From assembly GCF_938030755.1 (NCBI RefSeq), contig NZ_CALHIF010000074.1, positions 1 through 30,242 on the forward strand: a DNA stretch of 30,242 bases, in the 5' to 3' direction. Positions 1 to 8,158 of this stretch are shown here, in pieces. The stretch is from an uncultured Granulicatella sp. Its GTDB lineage: Bacteria; Bacillota; Bacilli; Lactobacillales; Aerococcaceae. The first letter of the stretch is position 1; every line of letters begins with the position of its first letter. The translations under genes were made by a program, and so were the position numbers. The notes under the pieces are model-generated. The model worked only from the letters and a program-made list of their open reading frames with translations, did not search any database and was not told where the DNA came from.

Positions 1-259
1 TAAGAGCTTCACCTTTTTCGGCGTTCACGCGTGTCGCAAGAATAGCTGTTTTATGCTCATTCATTGCCGTGATGATGCCAATTAATTGCTCAATGTTTTT
101 TCCTTCACCATAGATGATTTCTGGGAATCCATTGCGCTTTTGGCGTGAAAGATCAATGGCCGCGTAACCAATATCTTCAATCCCTTTTAGAAGGGTGGAC
201 GCTTCTTCAACGGAGAGGCGTCCATCTTTAACTTGTTGTAGGATTTCTTCTTGCTTCAT
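1..259 (-). CDS. larB: LarB, nickel-pincer cofactor biosynthesis (partial, 5' part)
   Basis: The reading frame starts at the ATG whose complement is 257-259 and runs off the left edge, giving about 86 N-terminal residues. The visible protein begins MKQEEILQQVKDGRLSVEEA and continues with DLSRQKRNGFPEIIYGEGK, which matches the N-terminal region of LarB. In the known pathway LarB carboxylates and hydrolyses nicotinic acid adenine dinucleotide, the first step toward the nickel-pincer nucleotide used by lactate racemase. The C-terminal AIR-carboxylase-like catalytic domain lies outside the window. One base separates its start from the larA stop, so the two are co-transcribed and probably translationally coupled; no strong separate ribosome binding site is visible. 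Confidence 0.88.
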   Translation of the reverse strand, partial: MKQEEILQQVKDGRLSVEEASTLLKGIEDIGYAAIDLSRQKRNGFPEIIYGEGKNIEQLIGIITAMNEHKTAILATRVNAEKGEAL

Positions 260-260
260 A

Positions 261-1541
261 TTATTTATCTTCGACGATGACAGATAATCCATCGCGGATA
301 ACTGTTACTTTTGCGTCTGCTCCTTGAAGTTCGAAGGCACGTGCAAGAGCTTCGTCAAATGTTTTCGCTAATTCCATATGCATGTTTGTGATAAGACTTG
401 GTTCAACTAAGTCAGATACAAAGATTACATGGTGATGCACTAGAATACGCGCTAAGATTTGTGAAGTCCATTGATCTGGAACTGTTTCAAGTCTTGGAGT
501 GTTAATGGCTTGTTCTAAGAAGTCTTTAGGATCTTTAACGTCTGCTAAGTTACGGTAGAAACCTTCACCACCGTGACCATCTTGACATCCAGCAACCATG
601 ATAATCACGCCGCCTTCTTTGTTTGTTGCTTCAGCAGCAGTCATTCCTTTAACAGCTTGATAGATGTTTTGGTCTAATGGGAAACCACCATTTGTTGAAA
701 CGGCGATATCGCAAGGAATTTTAGTTACATGAGCTAATTCACGAACGAATTCGCAACCTACTTTGTGGGCTTCAACCATGTCTCCGGCAAATGAACCGAT
801 GATATGTTTTTCACCATCTAATACAACGTTTACGATGAAGGCTAAGTTTGCAGTACGTGCTGCGTATAACATATCTTCGTGGATTGGGTTGTGGTCTAAG
901 TTACCAGTACGAGATTTTTCTGAATCGATAAAGTCACCACTGTGGTTTGCCATAATTGTTTTATAGGAAGCAACCCCAGGAAGAACTGATTTACGTCCGC
1001 CAGAGAATCCAGCGAAGAAGTGGCTTTCGATAAATCCTTCAGCGATTAATAAGTCTGCTTCAGCAGCGATACGGTTGATGATGCAGTCACCACCTGAAGG
1101 TAATTGACCGATTTTAACCATGTCTTCGTCGTTTGTAGAAATGTGCATTACGATTTCTTCGTTTTCCACGATTTCTTGACCGTATTTGTTAATTAACTCT
1201 TCGCGAGTTGAAGGACGGTGGAAACCAGTCGCAACTAAAATACGGATACGAGCGTCTGGGTTTACACTACGGATACGACGTAAAATGATTGGTGTAATGA
1301 TATGTGAAGGAACTGGACGAGTATGGTCAGAACTGATTAATACGATATCTTTTTTACCTTTTGCTAATTCTTCTAAAGTTTGGCTACCAATTGGATTATC
1401 CATTGATTTTTCCACTGTTTCTTGTTCAGAAAGTGGGTTGTGATAGTTTTCCGCTTTCGATTCAAGTAATCCAGCAAAGTTTTTGTCAGGAATTACAGCA
1501 GTAATTGTCTTTTTGTCGTAAGGTAGTTTAATTTCAACCAT
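261..1541 (-). CDS. larA: Nickel-dependent lactate racemase LarA
   Basis: A 426-residue LarA that interconverts L- and D-lactate with a covalently bound nickel-pincer cofactor. I chose the start at 1541 (MVEIKLPYDKK) because AAAGGAGATG lies just upstream on the minus strand; the longer frame to 1622 has no such site. With this start the known LarA residues fall at the numbers established for the Lactobacillus plantarum enzyme: Arg75 in DHTRP, His108 in TGFHRP, His174 in IESHFF, Lys184 in GGRKS (cofactor attachment) and His200 (nickel ligand). It is the first gene of a leftward operon continuing into larB and lies divergent from larR. The racemase would supply D-lactate for the cell wall or use external lactate isomers. 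Family assignment is secure; the physiological role is inferred. Confidence 0.95.
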   Translation of the reverse strand: MVEIKLPYDKKTITAVIPDKNFAGLLESKAENYHNPLSEQETVEKSMDNPIGSQTLEELAKGKKDIVLISSDHTRPVPSHIITPIILRRIRSVNPDARIRILVATGFHRPSTREELINKYGQEIVENEEIVMHISTNDEDMVKIGQLPSGGDCIINRIAAEADLLIAEGFIESHFFAGFSGGRKSVLPGVASYKTIMANHSGDFIDSEKSRTGNLDHNPIHEDMLYAARTANLAFIVNVVLDGEKHIIGSFAGDMVEAHKVGCEFVRELAHVTKIPCDIAVSTNGGFPLDQNIYQAVKGMTAAEATNKEGGVIIMVAGCQDGHGGEGFYRNLADVKDPKDFLEQAINTPRLETVPDQWTSQILARILVHHHVIFVSDLVEPSLITNMHMELAKTFDEALARAFELQGADAKVTVIRDGLSVIVEDK

Positions 1542-1569
1542 GATAACATCTCCTTTAATTTGTTTGACG

Positions 1570-1575
1570 ATTATA
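1570..1575 (-). promoter_or_regulatory. Probable -10 of the larA promoter
   Basis: On the minus strand a TATAAT hexamer lies 29 bases upstream of the larA start, in the context TATACTTATAAT. No good -35 box sits 16-18 bases upstream, as expected for an activator-dependent promoter. The implied transcription start near 1563 puts the palindrome at 1617-1628 about 60 bases upstream. Confidence 0.5.
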
Positions 1576-1616
1576 AGTATACTCAAATAACTCATAGCAG
1601 AAGTCTCAAAGGTTAG

Positions 1617-1628
1617 TAACATTTGTTA
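1617..1628. promoter_or_regulatory. Candidate LarR (Crp/Fnr-type) operator
   Basis: Perfect inverted repeat TAACA-TT-TGTTA in the larA-larR intergenic region. Its centre is about 60 bases upstream of the inferred larA start site, a class I activator position for Crp-type proteins. It also overlaps the candidate -35 box (1623-1628) of larR. LarR of L. plantarum is known to activate the lar operon from the divergent intergenic region; that this dyad is the site is inference. Confidence 0.5.
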
Positions 1629-1650
1629 ACGTATATTTTCGTGGTAAGAT
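1623..1650 (+). promoter_or_regulatory. Possible larR promoter
   Basis: TTGTTA at 1623-1628 and TAAGAT at 1645-1650, separated by 16 bases. The -35 lies inside the candidate LarR operator, suggesting autoregulation. The -10 is imperfect, so this is tentative. Confidence 0.35.
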
Positions 1651-1693
1651 GATAATAGTGTGTATAGGAAATTGTCTTAGAGGAGTGTTCAAT

Positions 1694-2362
1694 TTGAACA
1701 GTGAAAAATATTTGATCGATTTTTTAGAAAAAGAAAATACCCCTATTATAAAGAAGAAAAAACACATGTATCTGGCATACCGTGGATTGGAACAGGCCTA
1801 TACTTATGTACTGATTGATGGAGTAGTGAAGACTAGTATCATTATGAAAGATGGCCGAGAGTTCAATTTAGAGTACGTTACGCCCGTGGATATCGTTTCG
1901 CTTGTTCGTGATGAGGTTTCTAATTATACATCAGCACCTTTTAACGTACGCATTGAGAGCGATGAGGCAACTTTCTACCGTATTCCACGAATTAAGTTCT
2001 GGGAATACGTAAGAGATGATAAACACTTACAAGATTATATTCGGGAATATTACCGAAATAAATTGTCTGAAACAATTGAATCATTGCAATATATGACGAT
2101 GAATGGGAAGAAAGGGGCGGTCTGTTCCTTCCTATATAAATTGATGAATCAATTTGGCGTGGAAGTAGAGGATGGAATTCTCATCGATTTTAACGTTACA
2201 AATGAAGATATTGCTGGCTTTTGTGGAATCTCTACTCGTAATAGCGTAAACCGCATTATTCATGATTTAAAAGAAGAAGGTGTCGTAGCGATTCATAATC
2301 AGAAATTATTAATTTTAGATACAGCCTATTTAGAGGAATTTACAGGCCGAGAGAACTTTTAA
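1694..2362 (+). CDS. larR: Crp/Fnr-family transcriptional regulator, LarR-like
   Basis: A 222-residue regulator read from the TTG at 1694, chosen because AGGAG lies eight bases upstream (1681-1685); an ATG at 1649 has no ribosome binding site. The N-terminal half fits a cyclic-nucleotide-binding-like beta barrel without an obvious cAMP-binding signature (YTYVLIDGVVKTSIIMKDGR and following). The C-terminal part carries a winged helix-turn-helix, roughly NEDIAGFCGISTRNSVNRII, followed by a wing with KLLILD. It is divergent from larA, the same arrangement as larR/larA in L. plantarum, where LarR activates lactate racemase genes in response to lactate isomer balance. Function is therefore inferred from family plus position. 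It lacks the Fe-S cysteine cluster typical of Fnr. Confidence 0.85.
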   Translation: MNSEKYLIDFLEKENTPIIKKKKHMYLAYRGLEQAYTYVLIDGVVKTSIIMKDGREFNLEYVTPVDIVSLVRDEVSNYTSAPFNVRIESDEATFYRIPRIKFWEYVRDDKHLQDYIREYYRNKLSETIESLQYMTMNGKKGAVCSFLYKLMNQFGVEVEDGILIDFNVTNEDIAGFCGISTRNSVNRIIHDLKEEGVVAIHNQKLLILDTAYLEEFTGRENF

Positions 2363-2384
2363 ATTAGAAAGAAGTGGAAGGCTA

Positions 2385-2916
2385 GTGATTATTTCTACCC
2401 AAGAAGTGTTAGAGTTCTGGTTTAAAGAATGTGGCCCCTCAGATTGGTTTAAAAAATGGGAGGAGTTTGACGAAAAAATTCTAACGAGATTTCTTCCAGC
2501 TCATGAGGCTATCGTTTCAGGAGAAATAGTTCACTGACGCAAGGCTCCACATCGTTTAGCCAAAATAATTGGTCTGGATCAATTCTCAAGAAATAGGTTT
2601 CGTAAGAATACAAAAGTACTTGCTGAGGACTCTTTAGTGCTAGTGTTTGCACAGGAAGCTTTACCTTATTGTAAAGAATTTACGGTGGAAGAGTGAGGAT
2701 TTCTTGTGATGCCTTTCATACATTCGAGTCCTTGTGGATTAATAATTGGGCGGCTAAATAGTTTGATGAATCCGGGTTTGAGCGAAGAAAAAATATGAAT
2801 CGTCACATCGTGTGATTATTGAACAATTTAGTAGATATCCCCATCGAAATCAAATTCTAGGAAGAAAATCGACGTTAGAAGAAGAACAATTTTTGGAAAA
2901 ACATAAAGGATTTTAA
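2385..2916 (+). pseudogene. Degraded DUF924 family gene
   Basis: Conceptual translation from the GTG at 2385 gives ISTQEVLEFWFKECG, then DWFKKWEEFDEKILTRFL, then HRLAKIIGLDQFSRN, and near the end QFSRYPHRNQILGRKST. These are hallmarks of the DUF924 family (about 180 residues, helical, function unknown). The frame is broken by TGA at 2535-2537 where the family has Trp, TGA at 2694-2696, a frameshift before an in-frame TAG at 2759-2761, and another frameshift near 2790-2810 before the intact C-terminal piece, which stops at 2914-2916. At least three nonsense changes and two frameshifts mean it is not functional as a protein. A good terminator still follows directly. It is tandem to larR, with a 22-base gap. 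Confidence 0.88.
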
Positions 2917-2921
2917 AGAAA

Positions 2922-2960
2922 ACACAAAAAGAAAAGAGCTCATTTCTTTTTGTGTTTTTT
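2922..2960 (+). terminator. Rho-independent terminator after the DUF924 pseudogene
   Basis: A 13-bp stem ACACAAAAAGAAA / TTTCTTTTTGTGT with an 8-base loop, followed by a T run. It ends the larR-pseudogene transcript. The A-rich left arm could also act in the reverse direction. Confidence 0.8.
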
Positions 2961-3153
2961 CATGTTAAAAGATGGAAGGGTATCCATTGTTGGTATGGAT
3001 ACATTACTATTTTCTTCTCGAACAGCAAGCGAATATGAGATTAAAAAAAACTGCAATTTTGTAATAAAAGATTAATCAGATTACCATTGTTTTTCCTTTA
3101 TTTTTTCGGTAACATGAGTAAGCAGATTTGAGAGATTTAGGAGATATAAAAAC

Positions 3154-4551
3154 ATGAAAGGTCCTCGTAAATGGATGAAAAAATTCGTGTGTGCCCTTAG
3201 CGTTTTTGCTATGAGTGCTGCGAGTTTTACTCCCGTTATTTATGCGCAAGATGCCGCAAAAGAAAAAGAAGAAGCAGCTGCGATTCAAGATGTACAAAGC
3301 TACATTGCAATCGAGCAAACGAGCGGAAAAATTTTGATGCAAAAAAATCAAGATGAAGTTCGTGGAATTGCTTCAATGAGTAAAATGATTTCACAATATT
3401 TAATTTTAGAAGCGATAAAAAAAGGAGAAATCACTTGGGAAACAAAAATCCCAATTAGTGCCAGAGCAAATCAATTAAGTGCCAATTATAATTTATCCAA
3501 TGTGCCACTGTGGCCAAATGAAAAATATACAATCAAAGAACTCTTTGATGCGATCTCAATCTATTCAGCCAACGCAGCCACTCTTGCAATTGCAGAATAT
3601 ATTGGTGGTTCCGAAGCAAATTGGATTGAACGTATGAAAGCAAAATTAAACGAGTGGGGCATTAAGGATGCGACCATTATTAATGTAACAGGATTACCGA
3701 ATAAATATGGCGGCAATGAGAAAAATCCAACTTTTGGAGATGAAGATGAAAATAGTATGTCCGCTCGTTCTGTTGCAATTATTGCTAAAAATTTAGTGAA
3801 TGATTTCCCTGAGATTTTGAAGGTGTCGTCGATTCCAACTCAAACTTTCCGTCCAAATGGATCGGGAACCACTAAAATGGATAACTTCAATTACTTACTG
3901 CCCGGGCTCTTATTTGAGTATGAAGGGGTAACAGGATTGAAGACTGGAACGAGTGAATCCGGAGGGGCTTCAATTACGACAACGGCAACAAGAAATGGAT
4001 TTTCTGTAATCGTGGTGAGCATGGGTTCTAAAGAGCCACTAAACCGATTTAAAGTCACAAGACATCTTTTGGATGAACTGTTTAAAAAGTACGAAGGACT
4101 TATTGTTGGTTCTCCAGGGAAATCCGTGCAAAATTTAGCGCCAATTCCTCTAGAAGGTGGAACGGAAGAAACGTTGAGTGTTGACTATGGAAAACCTTTT
4201 GTTGCAGCCGTTCCAAAAGGGACATCCTTTAGCCAAATTAAAATAGGCTTTGTTCCTTTAGATGAGTTGAAAACAGAAGATGGGAAAGTAAAAGCACCTA
4301 TTCAAGCAGGGCAAACAGTTGGAACATTGACCTTTGAAATGCCAGGCGAAAATTTAGGATACGTAGATGGCAAGGACCACGGAACGGTAGAAGCATTAGC
4401 CGCTTACGATGTGGAGCAATCGAATGTTGTCACAGAAAGTGTTCGTGGGGCAAAAGGTTTTATTGGACAAGTTATTCAAAAAGTTCAAAACTTCTTTGGA
4501 AATGTATGGAGTGAAATTCAAAACTTATTTACGCCAACAGCCTCTAAATAA
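3154..4551 (+). CDS. dacA: Serine-type D-alanyl-D-alanine carboxypeptidase (PBP5 type)
   Basis: A 465-residue low-molecular-weight penicillin-binding protein that trims the terminal D-Ala from peptidoglycan stem peptides outside the membrane. Visible parts in order: Sec signal peptide (about residues 1-32, cleavage near IYAQD), catalytic SMSK at 74-77, SAN at 138-140, KTGT at 263-266, then the C-terminal PBP5 beta domain, and a final amphipathic helix (residues about 440-460, GFIGQVIQKVQNFFGNVWSE) that should anchor the enzyme to the membrane. The start has TAGGAG about ten bases upstream. It stands alone between a terminator and the serS promoter; no clear sigma-A promoter was found in front of it. 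Confidence 0.95.
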   Translation: MKGPRKWMKKFVCALSVFAMSAASFTPVIYAQDAAKEKEEAAAIQDVQSYIAIEQTSGKILMQKNQDEVRGIASMSKMISQYLILEAIKKGEITWETKIPISARANQLSANYNLSNVPLWPNEKYTIKELFDAISIYSANAATLAIAEYIGGSEANWIERMKAKLNEWGIKDATIINVTGLPNKYGGNEKNPTFGDEDENSMSARSVAIIAKNLVNDFPEILKVSSIPTQTFRPNGSGTTKMDNFNYLLPGLLFEYEGVTGLKTGTSESGGASITTTATRNGFSVIVVSMGSKEPLNRFKVTRHLLDELFKKYEGLIVGSPGKSVQNLAPIPLEGGTEETLSVDYGKPFVAAVPKGTSFSQIKIGFVPLDELKTEDGKVKAPIQAGQTVGTLTFEMPGENLGYVDGKDHGTVEALAAYDVEQSNVVTESVRGAKGFIGQVIQKVQNFFGNVWSEIQNLFTPTASK

Positions 4552-4567
4552 AAATACAGTAAAAGGC

Positions 4568-4596
4568 TTGCACTTTTTGCTTAGGGCGTGTACAAT
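4568..4596 (+). promoter_or_regulatory. serS promoter
   Basis: TTGCAC at 4568-4573 and TACAAT at 4591-4596 with an optimal 17-base spacer. Transcription would begin near 4603, just upstream of the T-box stem I. It lies immediately downstream of the dacA stop. Confidence 0.8.
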
Positions 4597-4607
4597 CTTA
4601 GACAAAT

Positions 4608-4849
4608 GATACAGTATGAATAGTACCTGCGATCCTTTAGTAGAGAACTAGTGGTTGGTGAAAACTAGTAAAGAGAGACCAGCGAATCCACATACGGTGC
4701 GAGAGCGAAAACATTGATTAAGCTATCCGGAGAAAACCGTTATCCCATAAATGAGCGCAATGGAAACATTGAAACCGGGTGGTACCGCGAAGAAAATTAC
4801 TCTACTTCGTCCCTAAGACTAGAAATAGTCGGGGGCGGAGTATTTTTTT
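4608..4849 (+). promoter_or_regulatory. T-box riboswitch leader of serS (Ser specifier)
   Basis: A tRNA-sensing leader. The base of stem I pairs ACAGTATG (about 4610-4617) with CATACGGT (about 4691-4698); an apical stem ACTAGT/ACTAGT encloses a GGTG loop. By alignment with the known glyQS leader layout (GAA, codon, A) the specifier is TCC at 4687-4689, a serine codon; AGC at 4681-4683 is an alternative, also serine. The conserved T-box sequence GGGTGGTACCGCG is at 4777-4789. A terminator hairpin (ACTTCGTCCC..GGGCGGAGT with an inner GACTA/TAGTC stem, 4804-4841) and a T run follow. Uncharged tRNA-Ser would stabilise the antiterminator and switch serS on. Confidence 0.93.
4804..4849 (+). terminator. 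T-box regulated terminator
   Basis: Two-part stem (about nine pairs, then five pairs closed by GAAA) followed by seven Ts. It is mutually exclusive with the antiterminator containing the GGTGGTACCGCG motif. Confidence 0.88.
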
Positions 4850-4873
4850 ATACAGAAAATGGAGGGAAAACAG

Positions 4874-6151
4874 ATGTTAGATATGAAACGCATTCGTGAG
4901 AATTTTGAAGAAGTGGCTACGGCTCTAGAAAACCGTGGAGTAGACCGTGCAACAATCGAAGAGTTACGCAACTTGGATGAAAAACGTCGCGCACTCATCA
5001 CGAAAACAGAACAATTAAAACAATACCGTAATACAGTAACAGAAGAGATTTCTCTTCTTAAACGAAATAAGGAAGATGCTAGCGCTAAAATCGCTGAAAT
5101 GAAACAAGTCGGCGAAGACATTAAAGCAACAGATGCAGAGTTAGCCCAAGTAGAAGAAAAGGTCGAATATATCGCATCTCGCTTACCAAATACTGCTGCA
5201 GAAGGTGTACCAGTAGGAGCAGATGAAACGGAAAACGTAGAAGTTCGTCGCGAAGGAACTCCTCGCGTATTCGATTTTGAACCAAAACCTCACTGGGAAG
5301 TAGCAGAAGCGCTAGATATCTTAGACTTCGAACGCGGAGCTAAAGTATCAGGAAGCCGTTTCTTATACTATAAAGGCCTTGGCGCTCGCCTAGAACGTGC
5401 GATTTACAACTATATGCTTGATTTACACGTTGAAAAACATGGCTACACAGAAATGATCACACCATACATGGTCAACGAACAATCAATGTACGGTACAGGT
5501 CAATTCCCTAAATTCAAAGAAGATGTGTTCCAATTAACAGACGAACGCAACTTAACATTAATCCCAACAGCAGAAGTCCCATTAACAAACTACTACGCAA
5601 ACGAAATCTTAGACGAAGCGCAATTACCGATTTATTTCACTGCTCTTAGCCCATCATTCCGTTCTGAAGCGGGTAGTGCGGGTCGTGACACTCGTGGTTT
5701 AATTCGTCTTCACCAATTTAATAAGGTAGAAATGGTGAAATTCGCGAAACCAGAAGATTCATTCGATGAATTAGAAAAAATGACAGACAACGCAGAAGAT
5801 GTACTGCGTGGATTAGGATTACCATTTCGTACGATTGTGTTATGTACAGGAGACATGGGATTCTCAGCAGCGAAAACATACGATGTAGAAGTATGGATTC
5901 CAGCGCAAGATACGTACCGTGAAATTAGTTCTTGCTCAAACTGTGTGGACTTCCAAGCGCGTCGTGCGAAAATTCGTTTCCGTCGTGAAGAGAGTGGCAA
6001 GATTGAATTAGTGCATACATTGAACGGTTCAGGACTTGCAGTTGGACGTACAGTCGCAGCAATCCTTGAAAACTACCAAAATGAAGACGGTAGTGTGACT
6101 ATTCCAGAAGTGCTTGTACCATACATGGGTGGCGTTACAAAAATTGGATAA
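4874..6151 (+). CDS. serS: Seryl-tRNA synthetase
   Basis: A 425-residue class II synthetase that charges tRNA-Ser in the cytoplasm. The start at 4874 (MLDMKRIRENF) is preferred because GGAGGG lies seven bases upstream; the ATG at 4859 overlaps that site. Residues about 1-100 form the long antiparallel coiled-coil arm that recognises the tRNA-Ser variable arm (many E/K/R heptads). Class II motif 2 is FRSEAGSAGRDTRGLIRLHQF and motif 3 is in LNGSGLAVGRTVAAILENYQ. The serine-binding region TAEVPLTNYY is present. Expression is controlled by the T-box in front and a strong hairpin terminates it. Length and motifs are normal for the family. Confidence 0.97.
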   Translation: MLDMKRIRENFEEVATALENRGVDRATIEELRNLDEKRRALITKTEQLKQYRNTVTEEISLLKRNKEDASAKIAEMKQVGEDIKATDAELAQVEEKVEYIASRLPNTAAEGVPVGADETENVEVRREGTPRVFDFEPKPHWEVAEALDILDFERGAKVSGSRFLYYKGLGARLERAIYNYMLDLHVEKHGYTEMITPYMVNEQSMYGTGQFPKFKEDVFQLTDERNLTLIPTAEVPLTNYYANEILDEAQLPIYFTALSPSFRSEAGSAGRDTRGLIRLHQFNKVEMVKFAKPEDSFDELEKMTDNAEDVLRGLGLPFRTIVLCTGDMGFSAAKTYDVEVWIPAQDTYREISSCSNCVDFQARRAKIRFRREESGKIELVHTLNGSGLAVGRTVAAILENYQNEDGSVTIPEVLVPYMGGVTKIG

Positions 6152-6172
6152 ATCATTCGATTTGAAATAGAA

Positions 6173-6210
6173 AAGAGCCTCTGTGGAAACCCACAGAGGC
6201 TCTTGCTTTT
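6173..6210. terminator. Bidirectional terminator between serS and the GDPD gene
   Basis: A 14-bp perfect stem AAGAGCCTCTGTGG / CCACAGAGGCTCTT (6173-6186 and 6191-6204) with a 4-base loop. T-rich sequence follows on the plus strand (GCTTTTGT), and TTTTCTATTTC follows on the minus strand. It serves both convergent genes. Confidence 0.85.
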
Positions 6211-6215
6211 GTCAA

Positions 6216-8006
6216 TTATTTGCTGAAGACTAAAGTAATTCCGAGTGCTCGTAAAAATTGATCCATCAATGTATTATACTTTTTATAATCGTCTTGAAAA
6301 TCTTTCACTAGTTGAACTTCATCAGTAATAATCCCATTCACAGGACTATTCAAATATTTTTGGATGACATCTTCACTATTGATGGTCCAAACATAGACTT
6401 CATGTCCTTGTTGCTGCGCGTTTAGAACGAGTAATTCTTGATAAGAAAAGTCTTCTATGACGAAGAAATCCACTTTCGGATTGCCAAATCCTCCGAATTG
6501 GAAGGGAATGACATAGCCTGTATTTATTTCTGGAGCTTTTTCTTCTAGTTCTTCCATCACTTTCAAATCAAGGGACATGACTTTGTTAGAAGAATCGATG
6601 CCTAACTCTTTATATTTTTGGATAAAGAGGTCTACATAATTTTCAGGTTCTCCCCCATGAGGTTTTAATTCAATGATGAGTGGAATATTCAAATCTTTAG
6701 CTTCTCGGTAAAATTCCTCGAAGGTTGGGATATGGCTAGCAAATTCCGATTGATAAATCGGCAATCCCCTCACTTCATCCAAGGTCATATTTTGAACCCG
6801 TTTATTCAGACGAGCGAGTCGTTTTAGATTGTAATCATGCATCACCACGAATTGATGATCTTTGGTTAGAAGAATATCCATTTCTACCATGGTAGCTCCC
6901 GCCTCTTTTGCAGCCTTAATTCCTTCAAGAGAATTTTCAACCGCCTTTGAAGTATATCCACGATGGCCGATAATTGCTTGGTCAGGCATGGCATCTTTGG
7001 CATAGGTTGATAGCGTTGTGGAGGCCGCGTTTCCAATCACAAAAATGAGAGCAACGGCCGTGACGATTTTTCTCTTATGTTTCACTTCAGGAAGGTGTTG
7101 GTATAAATGAAGGGAAACTAGTTTTCGCTCGTGAATCACTTTTGTCATGACGATAAATGTAGCCATTTTCGTATAAATGATAATGAACTCTTGAATGAGT
7201 TTGGCGATGGTAAGGACACTGCTCAGTAGAAAAACATTATCTCCTTCAGGGTTGATAAGAGACACCAAAGCAACACTCAAAAAAGAAATAGCTACAACAA
7301 AGATGAATAAAACAGCCTCGACGACACCAACGATAAAGAGGAGTCTCCACGTATTCCCTTTTGTAATCTTCCAACTTTGTAGAATATTTTTAGTAAAAGG
7401 TTGATCTGTCAGGATTTGTAGTGGAATTGCAAAGGAACTTCTAGCGTGAAGATAAAGGAGCAATATAATCAAAATTGTGTAGATTAGGACGCCACTCCCA
7501 GTTTTGGTGATTTCTCCCGTTATGAAACTAGGAATATAAATGTTTTTGGAAATAAAGGTTAAATCTCCTAAATTGATAATCGGAAGAAGCGTAATAAAAT
7601 AGAGTAAAAACGCAATAAAATTTCCGTTTAGGAGTTGCTTTAATTCAATAAAGGCATTTTTAACACTAGTTCGCCAAGAAAAATGTGTTTTACGAATCGT
7701 TCCATAGATCATAAAAATCAGAATCGAGAATTCCAAAAACAGAATAAAGGCAAACGCGAGCAAGTATATAAGGATGAAAGGAATCATCCAAGGGTTTAAT
7801 AAAACATGTTTAAAATTTGAAAAGGTTAAATTCGCTTGACCCGCAAAAAAAAGCATTCCTTTAAAAATAAGCGATAATAATCCAAATCCAAAGACGGAGA
7901 TAAATAGCTGTAAGAATAAGGAATTGCGTAAATACATCCAACTATGCTTGGTTAAATTGCTGAAGGTAAAGCGAATCGTTTTCCAGACTGGAATCTTGGT
8001 TTTCAT
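6216..8006 (-). CDS. Glycerophosphodiester phosphodiesterase with N-terminal membrane domain
   Basis: A 596-residue protein with two parts. Residues about 1-330 form a polytopic membrane domain with six to eight hydrophobic segments (for example around 30-55, 72-100, 130-148, 172-190, 220-250, 310-330). Residues about 340-590 are a GDPD catalytic domain: HRGYTSKAVENS with the acid-base His348-Arg349, metal ligands Glu375 and Asp377 in VEMDILL, and His390-Asp391 in VVMHDYNL. The family hydrolyses glycerophosphodiesters to glycerol-3-phosphate and an alcohol, using free substrates or lipoteichoic-acid-like polymers; the membrane version probably acts at the outer face. The start has GGAGG six bases upstream. 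It is transcribed alone, convergent with serS. Confidence 0.93.
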   Translation of the reverse strand: MKTKIPVWKTIRFTFSNLTKHSWMYLRNSLFLQLFISVFGFGLLSLIFKGMLFFAGQANLTFSNFKHVLLNPWMIPFILIYLLAFAFILFLEFSILIFMIYGTIRKTHFSWRTSVKNAFIELKQLLNGNFIAFLLYFITLLPIINLGDLTFISKNIYIPSFITGEITKTGSGVLIYTILIILLLYLHARSSFAIPLQILTDQPFTKNILQSWKITKGNTWRLLFIVGVVEAVLFIFVVAISFLSVALVSLINPEGDNVFLLSSVLTIAKLIQEFIIIYTKMATFIVMTKVIHERKLVSLHLYQHLPEVKHKRKIVTAVALIFVIGNAASTTLSTYAKDAMPDQAIIGHRGYTSKAVENSLEGIKAAKEAGATMVEMDILLTKDHQFVVMHDYNLKRLARLNKRVQNMTLDEVRGLPIYQSEFASHIPTFEEFYREAKDLNIPLIIELKPHGGEPENYVDLFIQKYKELGIDSSNKVMSLDLKVMEELEEKAPEINTGYVIPFQFGGFGNPKVDFFVIEDFSYQELLVLNAQQQGHEVYVWTINSEDVIQKYLNSPVNGIITDEVQLVKDFQDDYKKYNTLMDQFLRALGITLVFSK

Positions 8007-8033
8007 GGTGCCTCCAATAAATTTCTTTCTATC

Positions 8034-8062
8034 AACATAGCATGAACAAAAACTTCTATCAA
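8034..8062 (-). promoter_or_regulatory. Promoter of the GDPD gene
   Basis: On the minus strand TTGATA (complement 8057-8062) and TATGTT (complement 8034-8039) are spaced by 17 bases. The start codon is about 28 bases beyond the -10. Confidence 0.6.
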
Positions 8063-8087
8063 GTTGAATTGTGGAATCTTAATAAGA

Positions 8088-8117
8088 TTGACACTTATTG
8101 AACCGATTTAATATAAT
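8088..8117 (+). promoter_or_regulatory. Promoter of the 8159 lipoprotein gene
   Basis: A perfect TTGACA at 8088-8093 and a perfect TATAAT at 8112-8117 with an 18-base spacer. This is a strong constitutive-looking promoter divergent from the GDPD promoter. Confidence 0.8.
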
Positions 8118-8158
8118 AAAACATATTTAAGATTTTTTTAAACTTTAGGAGGACTAAA

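Noticed and set aside
2385..2696. TGA at 2535-2537 in place of a family Trp in the DUF924 gene, considered as recoding or selenocysteine.
   Set aside because: A second TGA, an in-frame TAG and at least two frameshifts follow, so the gene is decayed. Other genes in the window use TGG normally and none shows in-frame TGA.
2980..3002. Perfect hairpin GTATCCAT / ATGGATAC upstream of dacA.
   Set aside because: No T run, no promoter context and no second copy; not enough to call a terminator or operator.
3076..3351. Minus-strand open frame over the dacA start.
   Set aside because: It is antisense to the signal peptide and catalytic region of a clear gene and has no features of its own.
4714..4899. 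Open frame of 61 codons in the serS leader.
   Set aside because: It covers the T-box antiterminator and terminator, which explain the sequence fully.
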